A DNA stretch of 64,000 nt from Vibrio ponticus (lineage in GTDB: Bacteria; Pseudomonadota; Gammaproteobacteria; Enterobacterales; Vibrionaceae), in contig NZ_AP019657.1 of assembly GCF_009938225.1 (NCBI RefSeq), forward strand, positions 3,038,001-3,102,000, written 5' to 3'. Positions 19,461 to 30,796 of this stretch are shown in pieces (positions within the stretch are counted from its first letter, which is position 1; the number at the start of each line of letters is the position of its first letter). A program made the position numbers and the translations under genes. The notes beneath the pieces were generated by a model that saw nothing but the letters and a program-made list of their open reading frames with translations, was not told where the DNA came from and did no database searches.

Positions 19461-20690
19461 TTACTTTGCACCAAACCCTGTCAACATTGTCTTTATCGTT
19501 TTTAGTACAATATTCATATCTAGCCAGAAGGAGATATGTTTAATATAGTATAAATCGTGAGCTAACTTTTCTCTAGTCGAGTCAGTACAGTCGGCATAAC
19601 CCTGAACGGTTTGTGCCCACCCTGTAATGCCAGGTTTAACCATGTGTCGATATCCGTAAAATGGTATTTCCTGTTCAAACATTTTCACAAAGCTTTCCTG
19701 TTCAGGACGAGGTCCGATTAGAGACATATCACCTTTTAATACATTAAAGAATTGTGGAAGTTCATCTATTCTAACTTTGCGTATAAACCTACCGATACGA
19801 GTAACACGCGCCTGCTCTTCAGTTGCGAATTTGTCTTTAGCTCCTTCCATCTTATTCGTCATACTACGAAACTTATAGATCGTAAAAGGCTTCCCTCCTT
19901 GACCTATGCGCTCTTGAGTGAAAAATATTTTACCTGGGCTTTCAAGCTTAATTACGATCGCAGTAACTATCATTATCGGTAGTGTGAGTGGGAAAGTTGT
20001 AATAATTAATAATGATTCCCAAAAACGCTTTAATGCTTGATATATTGGATTAGGAGTCAATGTTCCAATCGCATTTTCTGAAAGGTGCTGGGTTTGAACT
20101 TTCCCCTCGACCATTTCTCGAATGCTTTCTGAATGGAATACGGGAATATTATTTATGCTGCAATCAGCAATAAATTTTTCTTGCTCGGCAGTTAAATTAC
20201 CATGCAGATCAACCACTAATCCACCATGCACGCTTTGTAAAGTAAGGTGTTCAAGTGTATTTATTTCTAAGCGAGCATGTTTCATCAGAAAAGCTTGATA
20301 TTCAAAATTATTGATCGCGCTAAGTTTGATTTTATAATGCTCACCTCTAAGTGACGCGCTAAGATACATCCAAAGCAGATGAAAGCTAAAACCGTAAATC
20401 AACACTTCTCTAGAGTAATCTATGCGTAGTAGAAGGATTATGGCCATTGCCGTTGCGTAGATAGAAGCTAATACAGGCAGAATGTAAAATTTCCTATCAA
20501 CTAATAGATAATTAGTTATCTTTGGGATAGTTAAAGACGTACAGATATAGGCAGCACTAATTATCCATAAACTATTTACGGCAGTAATCGGTAAGTTGCT
20601 TCTCCAACCAGTAATTAGATGTATAAGAATTACAGTGCCAATGACCCCGAGTCCATGACATACGACCGAATTTTGGATTAATCGCTTCAC
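19461..20690 (-). CDS. undecaprenyl-phosphate sugar-1-phosphate transferase (WbaP/PssY superfamily)
   Basis: Starts glycan assembly by moving a sugar-1-phosphate to undecaprenyl phosphate. 409 residues: four or five N-terminal membrane helices (to about residue 115), a cytoplasmic linker, another helix near 225-250 and the C-terminal catalytic domain. That domain has FFTQERIGQGGKPFTIYKFRSM, RIDELPQFFNVLKGDMSLIGPRP and KPGITGWAQ (quoted in part). The start is GTG 20690. It is 30 bases downstream of pssA on the same strand and convergent with cluster 1, so its transcription is tied to pssA rather than to the glycosyltransferases. Gal-1-P or Glc-1-P are likely substrates. Confidence 0.85.
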   Translation of the reverse strand: MKRLIQNSVVCHGLGVIGTVILIHLITGWRSNLPITAVNSLWIISAAYICTSLTIPKITNYLLVDRKFYILPVLASIYATAMAIILLLRIDYSREVLIYGFSFHLLWMYLSASLRGEHYKIKLSAINNFEYQAFLMKHARLEINTLEHLTLQSVHGGLVVDLHGNLTAEQEKFIADCSINNIPVFHSESIREMVEGKVQTQHLSENAIGTLTPNPIYQALKRFWESLLIITTFPLTLPIMIVTAIVIKLESPGKIFFTQERIGQGGKPFTIYKFRSMTNKMEGAKDKFATEEQARVTRIGRFIRKVRIDELPQFFNVLKGDMSLIGPRPEQESFVKMFEQEIPFYGYRHMVKPGITGWAQTVQGYADCTDSTREKLAHDLYYIKHISFWLDMNIVLKTIKTMLTGFGAK

Positions 20691-20720
20691 TTTGAATATC
20701 CGAATATATTTGTTCTATTT

Positions 20721-22061
20721 TTAAAGAATCTGCTTCAACACACGGTCCGCTTTTACGCGGGTGATCTTGCGCATCAGTTTTTGCACCACTTCTGGGTAAT
20801 CTTCCAGTTTTTCTAACTGCTTGTAGGTGCAAATTAGTTGGGTGTGCTGCAGAATGTTCTCAACTTCTTTTTCAAACTTCTCAGTCAGATGGTTGTAGTC
20901 ATCTTGCACCATGATCGCGTTTTCAAGGTCGAGTTTCCATGCGCGTGGGTTTAGGTTGTTACCTGTGATTAGCATGTAACGCTTATCAACCCAGATACCT
21001 TTTAGGTGGAAGCTGTTCGCGTCATGCTTCCAAAGATGGATAGATAACTGGCGGCTTGCAATGTGCGCTTCATTGGCTTTCGCAAATTGACGTAGGTTAC
21101 GCTCATAAAGGTATGGCAAACCACCGATAGTTTTAAACTCTTGCTCTGGTGAGATAAAGAAATCGTTCGCGGTTTTATCGCCGACCACGATGGTTACTCG
21201 TACGCCGCGCTTAATCGCACGTTTGATTTGTTTAGCCACGCTACGTGGGAAATTGAAGTAAGGCGTACAGATGAAAATTTCATCTTTGGCCAATGCCAAC
21301 AAGTTATTAATGCTTTGATTAAGCTTATTGCGCTTTTTGCCAACGCCTACAATCGGTGTCACCGCGACTTGCTCAGGAGAGACCGGTTGGCTATCAAATT
21401 TATAAGCCGCTTTAGCAAGAGAGGCACGCAGTTGGCGTATGCTGGCTTTAATCTCTTTGGTTTCTGGTTTTGCCGGGCAGGCAAGGTTATTGACGGCTGG
21501 ATGCGCAATCATCTCGTTTTGCACAAACTGCACCATAGTATCTGCCAAATCAGGGTTGTGCAGTACATGGTAGCGGTCAAAACGGTAGCGATCTTGATAG
21601 TTTAGGTAGATGTTATTTAAGCTTGCGCCGCTGTAAATCACCGAGTCATCGATGATAAAGCCTTTAAGGTGCAATACACCAAACACTTCTCTGCCACGTA
21701 CAGGCACGCCATAAACAGGCACCTTGTGTTCGTATTTATCAGAAAAAGCTTTGTACATGCTTGCGTTGGTTTCGCTCGCTTCAGCGCCAATCAAACCACG
21801 TTGGGCACGATGCCAATCTACGCAAACATTGATATCTAAACCTGGGTTTCTCTGCTTGGCTTGGTAAAGTTCGCTTAGAATTTCACGACCAGCTTCATCA
21901 TCCTCTAGGTAGAGGGCAACAAGGTAGATGCGCTTGCTAGCTTCACGTATTGCTTGAATTAAGCGAGTGCGGAAATCTGCCGCAGCGTAAAGAACTTCAA
22001 ACTGTTCTGGATCTTGTGCAAGGGTAGGAAGATGCTGTAATGAATACCTGTTAGCGATCAT
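20721..22061 (-). CDS. pssA: CDP-diacylglycerol--serine O-phosphatidyltransferase
   Basis: Makes phosphatidylserine, precursor of phosphatidylethanolamine. It is the PLD-superfamily (E. coli type) enzyme, 446 residues, with two HKD motifs: His131-Lys133-Asp138 (HLKGFIID) and His352-Lys354-Asp359 (HLKGIWVD). It has no strong membrane helix, as expected for a peripheral enzyme. Housekeeping gene at the right border of cluster 1. Confidence 0.95.
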   Translation of the reverse strand: MIANRYSLQHLPTLAQDPEQFEVLYAAADFRTRLIQAIREASKRIYLVALYLEDDEAGREILSELYQAKQRNPGLDINVCVDWHRAQRGLIGAEASETNASMYKAFSDKYEHKVPVYGVPVRGREVFGVLHLKGFIIDDSVIYSGASLNNIYLNYQDRYRFDRYHVLHNPDLADTMVQFVQNEMIAHPAVNNLACPAKPETKEIKASIRQLRASLAKAAYKFDSQPVSPEQVAVTPIVGVGKKRNKLNQSINNLLALAKDEIFICTPYFNFPRSVAKQIKRAIKRGVRVTIVVGDKTANDFFISPEQEFKTIGGLPYLYERNLRQFAKANEAHIASRQLSIHLWKHDANSFHLKGIWVDKRYMLITGNNLNPRAWKLDLENAIMVQDDYNHLTEKFEKEVENILQHTQLICTYKQLEKLEDYPEVVQKLMRKITRVKADRVLKQIL

Positions 22062-22176
22062 ATTGAAAGATTAACCTCAAAAATGGCGACAATAGCGTCT
22101 GCCAAAAAAGCAGAAGACGGATACTACCAAATCTCTCTACGGATTTACCAGAAATGGCGCAAAGTTCATAAATTAT

Positions 22177-22620
22177 CTACGCAATAATGCTCTGCTTATC
22201 AAAATAGTGCATTGGAATAAGGGCTTTCCCACTTCCAGTGTAGCGCGTAAACAGCTGATTTAGGCTATTAGGCAGTGTATCCGCTGAAATAGTGGCAAAA
22301 CCGTGCTGCTGATAGAAGTTTTCCAAGTGTGGATAAGCAAAACAGTAAGTATTTGTGTTGCATACTTCGGTTTGGCAATGGTTGAGCAGTTGATGCCCCA
22401 AACCCAGCTCACGTAGTTCTGGCACCACTAACATGCCTGTGAGCAAGTGATATTGCTCGATAGGACGAAAACGCACCACACACGCCAGTTGATGCTCTAG
22501 GTAACCCGCAATGGTCAACTCATTACTTTTGGCTTTACCCGAAGGATAGTGCGCTTTGTATAAACGCGCGACTAGCGGCAATTTTATTGGATCCAGCGTT
22601 TCTATTCTGAGTTGGCGCAT
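22177..22620 (-). CDS. GNAT family N-acetyltransferase
   Basis: 147 residues. The acetyl-CoA-binding motif A is visible as VVPELRELGLGHQLL around residues 70-85, and FYQQHGF is the usual C-terminal motif B. Substrate unknown. It is divergent from murB with only 58 bases between the starts. Confidence 0.8.
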   Translation of the reverse strand: MRQLRIETLDPIKLPLVARLYKAHYPSGKAKSNELTIAGYLEHQLACVVRFRPIEQYHLLTGMLVVPELRELGLGHQLLNHCQTEVCNTNTYCFAYPHLENFYQQHGFATISADTLPNSLNQLFTRYTGSGKALIPMHYFDKQSIIA

Positions 22621-22678
22621 TCTCTATCCGGTCATATCTATGTAGAATGGCGGCAGTGTAAATGACGAAACTTGCCTG

Positions 22679-23740
22679 ATGCAATTAAATCCCATGCAAA
22701 TACAAACCAACGCCAGCTTACGTAGCTACCATACATTCTCAATCGAACAAACGTGTGACGTACTTGTTGAAGTCGCTTCTGTTGAGGATATCCAGCAAGT
22801 CTATCAAGCGCCACAATGGCAAGATTTGCCTAAACTGATGTTGGGTAAAGGCAGCAATATGCTGTTTACCGAACACTTTGCTGGCTTGGTGATGATCAAC
22901 CAATTACATGGGATAGAGGTTAGCGAAACCGAGCACGCCTGGCATTTACATGTTGCTGGCGGTGAAGATTGGCCAAGTTTGGTTAAATGGTCGGTTGAGC
23001 AGGGTTACTTTGGCTTAGAGAATCTGGCTCTAATCCCTGGCTGCGTAGGTTCTGCACCGATTCAAAATATTGGCGCTTATGGCAAAGAGATCAAAGATGT
23101 CTGTGAGTATGTCGATGTACTCGACTTAGAAACTTTTGCCATTCGTCGCATGCAGGCTGATGAGTGTCAGTTTGGCTATCGTGATTCAATTTTCAAACAT
23201 CAACTGTTTGGCAAAGTCGTCATCGTGGCGGTGGGTTTTAAATTGGCAAAATCATGGCAGCCATGTATTGCTTACGGACCGCTGCAGTCTTTTAGTGTTG
23301 AAACCGTCACTGCACAACAAATTTTTGAACAAGTTTGCCAAGTTCGTATGGAAAAACTGCCCGACCCACAAGTCACGGGCAATGCAGGGAGCTTCTTTAA
23401 AAACCCTGTGATTGAACAAGCGCAGTACCAAACGCTGCTAGAGCAATACCCTAATATGGTGGCTTACCCTGTAGAAGAAGGTGTTAAAGTCGCCGCAGGT
23501 TGGTTGATAGACCAATGTGGCTTGAAGGGATTCGTGCAAGGTGGTGCCCAAGTACATCCCAACCAAGCGTTAGTGCTAGTGAATAGCGCTCAAGCAACGG
23601 CGCAAGATGTGGTCTTGCTGGCAGACCATGTACGTCAAACCGTGTGGCAAAAATACCAAATTGAGCTTGAACATGAAGTACGCTTTATGGGCGCGCAACA
23701 TGAAACCAATCTAGTAGCGCTGCGAGGACGGGTTAAATGA
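22679..23740 (+). CDS. murB: UDP-N-acetylenolpyruvoylglucosamine reductase
   Basis: FAD enzyme reducing UDP-GlcNAc-enolpyruvate to UDP-MurNAc for peptidoglycan. 353 residues, like other gammaproteobacterial type I MurB. The FAD-binding GKGSNMLF segment, the PGCVGSAPIQNIGAYG region and the active-site Ser in GNAGSFFKNP are present. A second in-frame ATG at 22694 could be the start; neither has a clear Shine-Dalgarno site. It overlaps birA by 4 bases, the conserved murB-birA pair. Confidence 0.96.
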   Translation: MQLNPMQIQTNASLRSYHTFSIEQTCDVLVEVASVEDIQQVYQAPQWQDLPKLMLGKGSNMLFTEHFAGLVMINQLHGIEVSETEHAWHLHVAGGEDWPSLVKWSVEQGYFGLENLALIPGCVGSAPIQNIGAYGKEIKDVCEYVDVLDLETFAIRRMQADECQFGYRDSIFKHQLFGKVVIVAVGFKLAKSWQPCIAYGPLQSFSVETVTAQQIFEQVCQVRMEKLPDPQVTGNAGSFFKNPVIEQAQYQTLLEQYPNMVAYPVEEGVKVAAGWLIDQCGLKGFVQGGAQVHPNQALVLVNSAQATAQDVVLLADHVRQTVWQKYQIELEHEVRFMGAQHETNLVALRGRVK

Positions 23741-24693
23741 AAGAGCATTCAATCAAGTTATCGATTCTAAATACGTTAGCTGATGGCAATTTTCACTCAG
23801 GTGAAGGCTTGGGTGAGCAGCTTGGCATTTCGCGAGCTGCGGTTAGCAAACACATCAAAGGCATTCAAGCGTGGGGCGTCGATGTGTTTAGCGTGCAAGG
23901 TAAAGGTTATAAGTTAGCTCAACCGATGCAATTACTTAATCAGCAACGGCTGCAAGATAAGGTCAATGTTCCTCTAGCGCTAATTCCCGTCATTGATTCG
24001 ACTAACCAGCACCTACTTGAGCGCATTCATAGCTTAGAGTCTGGCTCGGTCTGCTTAGCGGAATATCAAAGCCAAGGGCGTGGTCGTCGTGGGCGAGAGT
24101 GGGTGTCGCCATTTGGCTGCAATCTCTACCTCTCTATGTACTGGCGCTTAGAAGCGGGCATGGCTGGCGCAATGGGTTTGAGCCTAGTGGTGGGTGTCGC
24201 AATTGTTGAAGCGATGGAGAAATTAGGTATCGAAGGTATCAAGCTTAAATGGCCGAATGATCTCTATTACCAAGACAAAAAGCTGGCAGGCATCTTAGTC
24301 GAAATGTCCGGGCAAGCAGGTTCTGCTGCGCACCTTGTGATTGGTATGGGGATGAATTTACGTATGGCAGGTGATACTCAAGGGATTACTCAGCCGTGGT
24401 CATGCCTCAGTGAGGTCACGGAGCAGGATATCGACCGTAATGAGCTTGCCGCTGAGTTGATTAACACTCTTGAAAATGCCCTGAATGAATACGAGATGTC
24501 GGGCATGCAAGGGTTTGTTGAGCGTTGGAATCGCTTAGATAACTTCTTAGGACGTGAAATCAAATTGATTATGGGTAACCGAGAAGTCAGTGGCGTTGCT
24601 CGTGGCATTAATGAGCAGGGTGGGGTGTTGATTGAAACTGAGCAGGGCATTGAGACTTACATCGGTGGCGAAATTTCACTAAGAGGCATCTAG
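23737..24693 (+). CDS. birA: bifunctional biotin operon repressor / biotin--[acetyl-CoA-carboxylase] ligase
   Basis: 318 residues. An N-terminal winged HTH (about residues 20-45, LGISRAAVSKHIKGI) binds the bio operator, the central domain makes biotinyl-AMP, and a small C-terminal SH3-like domain follows. The biotin-adenylate loop GRGRRGREW is at 114-122 and KWPNDLYY follows. Presence of the HTH means the protein is both ligase and repressor. Confidence 0.96.
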   Translation: MKEHSIKLSILNTLADGNFHSGEGLGEQLGISRAAVSKHIKGIQAWGVDVFSVQGKGYKLAQPMQLLNQQRLQDKVNVPLALIPVIDSTNQHLLERIHSLESGSVCLAEYQSQGRGRRGREWVSPFGCNLYLSMYWRLEAGMAGAMGLSLVVGVAIVEAMEKLGIEGIKLKWPNDLYYQDKKLAGILVEMSGQAGSAAHLVIGMGMNLRMAGDTQGITQPWSCLSEVTEQDIDRNELAAELINTLENALNEYEMSGMQGFVERWNRLDNFLGREIKLIMGNREVSGVARGINEQGGVLIETEQGIETYIGGEISLRGI

Positions 24694-24809
24694 TCGGCTC
24701 AATCTTGTCTCAATTTTAAGTCGTCTTAAATGTGAGACATCTTTAGAGGACAAATTTGCTCTGATATGAACTAGGCTCAATATAAACAGCCAGTTTATGT
24801 GAGGGTAAG

Positions 24810-25160
24810 ATGGAATTACCACAACAGCAGCAATTGCCGTCATTTGATGAGTTAGTCAAACTTGCTCAGGAAGATGAAGCCGCCTTTGAACAGCTTAAGC
24901 GCGAAAAGTGTCAAGAGATGATTCAAGGTGCTTCACAAGATATGCAGCCGCGGCTTTGGGCGCAACAGAGCCATATTGACCGATTGGTTGGGCACTGCAA
25001 AAACCCTCACCATGTTAACGTTGTCTTGATGCAAGAACTGCGAAAGCAAGTGCATAAGTTTCAGCAAAGTTTACAAGGCGGACTTGAGACAAAAGAGCCA
25101 GAAAAAACCGCTAAACTGAACGTAATCTCCATTAATGAACGCTTCTCTGATTGGCGATAG
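24810..25160 (+). CDS. DUF3135 domain protein
   Basis: 116 residues, mostly helical and charged, with no signal peptide or membrane segment. The body (LPSFDELVKLAQEDEAAFEQ, RLVGHCKNPHHVNVVLMQEL) matches the small DUF3135 family of Vibrio and Shewanella relatives. Function unknown. GAGGG precedes the ATG at good distance. Single gene with its own terminator. Confidence 0.78.
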   Translation: MELPQQQQLPSFDELVKLAQEDEAAFEQLKREKCQEMIQGASQDMQPRLWAQQSHIDRLVGHCKNPHHVNVVLMQELRKQVHKFQQSLQGGLETKEPEKTAKLNVISINERFSDWR

Positions 25161-25177
25161 ATTTAATACGGCAGATT

Positions 25178-25202
25178 AAAGGGCTCTTTGAGCCCTTTTT
25201 TG
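25178..25202 (+). terminator. Rho-independent terminator after the DUF3135 gene
   Basis: AAAGGGCT-CTTTG-AGCCCTTTTTT, a strong stem followed by a T-run. Confidence 0.9.
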
Positions 25203-25234
25203 TTGTCTTTCTCACAAAAATCACTCTATCTCCC

Positions 25235-25262
25235 CTTGGGTTTACTCCCTTTGCCCATATAT
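25235..25262 (+). promoter_or_regulatory. sigma-32 (heat-shock) promoter of groESL
   Basis: CTTGGGT (25235-25241), 12 bases, then CCCATATAT (25254-25262), close to the RpoH consensus CTTGAAA / CCCATNT. It lies about 75 bases upstream of groES. Confidence 0.75.
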
Positions 25263-25335
25263 CGTTATCACAAGGCTTTAAAGTTGCTTTAAAGCAATTA
25301 TCAAATCACATGGAAATTTTCAGGAGAGACGACCG

Positions 25336-25626
25336 ATGAACATTCGTCCATTACATGACCGAGTTATCGTAGAGCGCCAAGAAGTTGAATCTAAGTCTGC
25401 AGGTGGCATTGTGCTTACTGGTTCTGCTGCGGAAAAATCGACTCGCGGTGTTGTTCTAGCTGTTGGCAAAGGCCGCATCCTAGAAAATGGCACTGTTCTA
25501 CCTTTGGACGTTAAAGTTGGTGATTCTGTTATTTTCGCAGAAGGCTACGGCACGAAAACTGAGAAAATCGACGGTAAAGAAGTTCTTATCATGTCTGAAA
25601 ATGACATCATGGCTATTGTCGAGTAA
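25336..25626 (+). CDS. groES: co-chaperonin GroES
   Basis: 96 residues, full length. Seven copies form the lid of the GroEL chamber. The start [12 protein letters not shown], the mobile-loop region around residues 17-35 ([18 protein letters not shown]) and the C-terminal [18 protein letters not shown] are typical. AGGAG precedes the ATG and a sigma-32 promoter lies upstream. groEL follows after 67 bases. Confidence 0.99.
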   Translation: MNIRPLHDRVIVERQEVESKSAGGIVLTGSAAEKSTRGVVLAVGKGRILENGTVLPLDVKVGDSVIFAEGYGTKTEKIDGKEVLIMSENDIMAIVE

Positions 25627-25690
25627 TAGCAATCATTGAGTAGTTTTTACTCTGATTCATACAACAGATAAACCAGAATAAAGGAAATAA

Positions 25691-27337
<1,647 letters not shown>

Positions 27338-27446
27338 TCATCCTCTCTCACTCAGTGATAGTCTCATTTATAAAATCGTTGAATGGGTTGGTTGTAAAGT
27401 ATACACTCCGCCCCTTGAGTAGATAGAGACTCATCCAGTGCTGATT

Positions 27447-27480
27447 AAAAAAAGCCGAAGTAAATGCTTCGGCTTTTTTA
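27447..27480 (+). terminator. Rho-independent terminator of groESL
   Basis: AAAAGCCGAAG-TAAATG-CTTCGGCTTTTTT, a perfect 9-bp stem with T-run, about 110 bases after groEL. Confidence 0.93.
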
Positions 27481-27579
27481 GTGTCCGCACTTCAGGCTTA
27501 TATACATAAATATAAGTTTCTTAGAAACAGCGGGTTAAGTAATGTTGCTCGTTTTAGTCGAGAAGTAGAGCCATAGTTA

Positions 27580-29055
27580 GTGATTACCGACGATAAAATA
27601 GGATACAAAAGACTGTTTGTAGGGATCACAACACTTTTTATTATCATACTGACTTTTTTAGTCCTTGATTCAGCAGAAGAGTCGCAGCAGAAGTATGAAA
27701 GACAAAAACAGCGAGTAGAAAGGCTGCTGGAAGACACGAGCCAAGTGATTAACGCCTTGGACTACAGCATTACGTCACTCTATCCGCTGCAAAATGATCG
27801 CTATGTATTGCCCCATACGATCAAGCTCAACGGCGACACCTGTAATTTTGGTGGCAAATCGCATACTGGCAAAGAGTACGACTTTATGTTCTCTGGACCC
27901 AAAGAGATGTGTAATAACCACTCCCTTTTATTTCAGGAAGCGTATCGACGCCTATTTGTCGCACCATCCATGGCGTACTTTGCGAAAAGTATTAGCCACA
28001 TATCATCGATCTACTTCATCTCTACCAGCAAGTTCATCATCTCTTCGCCCAAAGCTTTTGCCCAAGCAATCGAAGGTGATGCATTTGATAAAGTGATTTC
28101 AACCCGACCGTATTGGGTACGAACCGTTGCTTGCTCTGAAAACTTCGACAGTGTGATTTATACCGGAGACTATCAAGATTACATGACAGGTAAGCGTGTC
28201 GTGACAATTACTCGCGGTATCTATGTTGATGGTCAGTTCAAAGGTGTCCTAGCGATAGATAATGATTTGGACCATTTAATCGAGAACTATATTGGCGATT
28301 ATCGGCTGACTGAAGAGCAGGGCGCTAATAGTAAGGATGTGTTTAGTTTTACCTATTCGCAGCCCGTGCTGGTGGACGGTAAAGAAACGGGGCTATATCT
28401 AACTGTACATGAGCCCAAACGCATCCACCTATGGCATATCTTTGAAGTGGAGAGGCAACGTTTAATTGCTTTGATCTCTTTCTACATTTTGGCTTTGTGT
28501 ATTATTTGGTTCCGCTATACCCAAGTCACGCATTTGCAGTTAAAACAGTTAGCGATGTTGGACCCAATGACCAACCTACTCAATCGACGCGGTTTCGAAG
28601 CGAAACTGAAAGATCTGCCAGTGAGCCAGTATTTGGCGATAGCGGTATTTGACATCGATAACTTTAAAGCGATCAATGATAGCTGCGGGCACCAAGTTGG
28701 GGATGACATCATCTGCCAAGTGGCGAAGCTATTAAGCACCAGTTTACGCCAAAGTGATTTGATTGCTCGCTTTGGCGGAGAAGAATTTGTGATCGCGATT
28801 ACCAGTGAAACGGCTGAATTAGCACAACTGGTTCTTGAGCGAGTGCAGAGTGATATTAGCTCCCCGGAGATACGCCTGTGTGATGAAACGATTTCTGTCA
28901 CGGCGTCTGGTGGTGCAATCATTTATAAAATGAACAAAATGATCAGCGCCGCGCAGGTGTGGCAAGGCAAGGGTATTGTCGCGGCTGATAAACTGCTCTA
29001 CCAAGCGAAAAAAGCCGGGAAAAATCGTATCATTATCGACATAGATAATGGCTAA
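27580..29055 (+). CDS. membrane-bound diguanylate cyclase with periplasmic sensor
   Basis: 491 residues. One membrane helix (about 10-28), a periplasmic region of about 255 residues that looks like a Cache-type sensor, a second helix near 285-305, then a cytoplasmic GGDEF domain. The active site reads GGEEF (399-403), a functional variant, and RQSD (390-393), five residues upstream, is the RxxD product-inhibition site. It should make cyclic di-GMP with feedback control. The periplasmic part has several Cys residues. The start is GTG 27580. The ligand is unknown. It stands alone after groESL. Confidence 0.87.
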   Translation: MITDDKIGYKRLFVGITTLFIIILTFLVLDSAEESQQKYERQKQRVERLLEDTSQVINALDYSITSLYPLQNDRYVLPHTIKLNGDTCNFGGKSHTGKEYDFMFSGPKEMCNNHSLLFQEAYRRLFVAPSMAYFAKSISHISSIYFISTSKFIISSPKAFAQAIEGDAFDKVISTRPYWVRTVACSENFDSVIYTGDYQDYMTGKRVVTITRGIYVDGQFKGVLAIDNDLDHLIENYIGDYRLTEEQGANSKDVFSFTYSQPVLVDGKETGLYLTVHEPKRIHLWHIFEVERQRLIALISFYILALCIIWFRYTQVTHLQLKQLAMLDPMTNLLNRRGFEAKLKDLPVSQYLAIAVFDIDNFKAINDSCGHQVGDDIICQVAKLLSTSLRQSDLIARFGGEEFVIAITSETAELAQLVLERVQSDISSPEIRLCDETISVTASGGAIIYKMNKMISAAQVWQGKGIVAADKLLYQAKKAGKNRIIIDIDNG

Positions 29056-29125
29056 GCGATTCCTGTATCAAGTTTAACTGTGCTGACTGAGCGGTAACGC
29101 CAAGCCGTTTGGGAAAGCGACACAA

Positions 29126-29154
29126 ATAAAAAAGGATGGCATTTAGCCATCCTT
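29126..29154 (-). terminator. Rho-independent terminator of glpX
   Basis: On the minus strand AAGGATGGC-TAAAT-GCCATCCTT is followed by a T-rich run. The hairpin is also usable for the plus-strand cyclase gene. Confidence 0.85.
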
Positions 29155-29174
29155 GTTCAATTTTTCGCGAACGA

Positions 29175-30182
29175 TTACAGAATGATGTCGCGTACTTCTG
29201 GGTCTTTACGCTCCAGGTAGTGAATCGACTTAATGCGACGAATCGTGCGGCAGCGACCACGGATCAGCAGAGTTTCTGTGGTTGCGATATTACCTTGGCG
29301 AGTGATGCCTTCTAGCAGATCACCTTTAGTGATACCGGTGGCTGAAAAGACCACATTGTCGCTGCGCGCCATGTCTTCCATTTTCAGTACGATACCAGCT
29401 TCGACACCCATCTCTTTACAGCGAGCTAATTCTGCTGCGCCGTAAATACGGTTTTCTTCGGTATCGCCTTTCACTTCGTGACGAGGCAGCAGACGACCGT
29501 GCATGTCACCATCTAATGCGCGGATCACCGCGGCAGAAACCACACCTTCCGGTGCTCCGCCAATGCAGTACATCACGTCCACTTCGCTATCAGGCATACA
29601 CGTTAGGATAGAAGCGGCTACGTCACCATCTGGCACGGCGAATACACGCACGCCCATCGCTTGCATTTCGGCAATCACTTGGTCATGACGAGGCTTTGCC
29701 AGTGTAATTACGACCAGTGTATCCAGCGTTTTGTTTAGCGCAGCTGCAATGTTCTCTAGGTTTTCTTTCAGTGGTTTGTTTAGGTCAATGCAGCCTTTTG
29801 CACCAGGACCAACCACCAATTTTTCCATGTACATATCAGGCGCTTTCAAGAAGCTACCTTTTTCGCCAGCAGCTAATACAGCCAATGCATTCGATTGACC
29901 CATTGCTGTCATACGCGTCCCTTCGATAGGGTCGACAGCGATATCAACCGCATCGCCACCAGTTCCCACTTGCTCACCGATGTAAAGCATCGGTGCATCA
30001 TCAATTTCACCTTCACCGATCACAATCTCACCGCTGATCTCAGTTTTATTGAGAAGGGTGCGCATTACCTCAACCGCGGCACCGTCAGCAGCGTTTTTAT
30101 CGCCACGACCAAGCCATTTATAACCGGCTAGTGCTGCGCCTTCAGTGACTCGAGAAAATGCCATTGCTAAATCGCGTTTCAT
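29175..30182 (-). CDS. glpX: fructose-1,6-bisphosphatase class II
   Basis: 335 residues from the ATG at 30182 (MKRDLAMAFSRVTEGAALAG), which matches the known GlpX N-terminus and has GGAG upstream. An open frame extends 18 codons further but lacks family similarity there. Metal and substrate segments IGEGEIDDAPML, DPIEGT and CIGGAPEGV are intact. It hydrolyses fructose-1,6-bisphosphate to fructose-6-phosphate in gluconeogenesis. Confidence 0.96.
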   Translation of the reverse strand: MKRDLAMAFSRVTEGAALAGYKWLGRGDKNAADGAAVEVMRTLLNKTEISGEIVIGEGEIDDAPMLYIGEQVGTGGDAVDIAVDPIEGTRMTAMGQSNALAVLAAGEKGSFLKAPDMYMEKLVVGPGAKGCIDLNKPLKENLENIAAALNKTLDTLVVITLAKPRHDQVIAEMQAMGVRVFAVPDGDVAASILTCMPDSEVDVMYCIGGAPEGVVSAAVIRALDGDMHGRLLPRHEVKGDTEENRIYGAAELARCKEMGVEAGIVLKMEDMARSDNVVFSATGITKGDLLEGITRQGNIATTETLLIRGRCRTIRRIKSIHYLERKDPEVRDIIL

Positions 30183-30550
30183 GATGACTCCAAATAGGTT
30201 TATGGAAGGAACTAAATTTTGGCGCGATTCTACCACATCAAAAAGAAAACGTTTGCCTTTTTGCCGTGCAGAGATTGAATTTGATCAATAAAGCACTGTA
30301 AAGTGGGTTGCCGAAGCACTGTCAGCCTAACCGTCAATGCATGGCTCGCCTCAGTTTTGCGTCTATTCAGCGCAGTTAAGTGGAGTCATTCAGTGATAAA
30401 GTTAGGTAAATGTCAGTAACTGGTGCTTTTTTGCGCGAATAGCGCACAATATCAAATATAGGGCGTGTGTCTCTCGGCTGTGCTAAGTAGAATGAGGGTA
30501 ATACGTGAAGCGTTCTTCACTTCAACCGAATAAATCAAAGGTAGGCTAAG
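30183..30550. other. intergenic region between glpX and zapB
   Basis: 368 bases between divergent genes. It must carry the glpX and zapB promoters. I see no open frame, RNA gene or repeat in it; the ribosome-binding stretch for zapB is weak (AAAGGTAGGCTAAG before the ATG). Confidence 0.5.
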
Positions 30551-30793
30551 ATGTCTTTTGAAGTACTAGAAAAACTAGAAGCAAAAATTCAAACTGCAGT
30601 AGATACAATCGCACTTCTTCAAATGGAAGTTGAAGAGCTTAAAGAAGAAAAAGAAAAGCTATCTTCTGAAGCAACAGAACTACGCACAAGCCGTGAAGAG
30701 CTTGAGCAAAAATCTCAGCAAATGCAACAAGAGCACGCTGCATGGCAAGACCGCATCCGTAGCCTACTAGGCAAAATGGATGAAGTAGAATAA
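30551..30793 (+). CDS. zapB: cell division protein ZapB
   Basis: 80 residues, almost entirely a coiled coil (heptads from [19 protein letters not shown] to the end). ZapB stabilises the Z-ring through ZapA. Length and sequence fit the family. A run of 7-bp repeats starts 4 bases after the stop. Confidence 0.95.
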   Translation: MSFEVLEKLEAKIQTAVDTIALLQMEVEELKEEKEKLSSEATELRTSREELEQKSQQMQQEHAAWQDRIRSLLGKMDEVE

Positions 30794-30796
30794 GCT

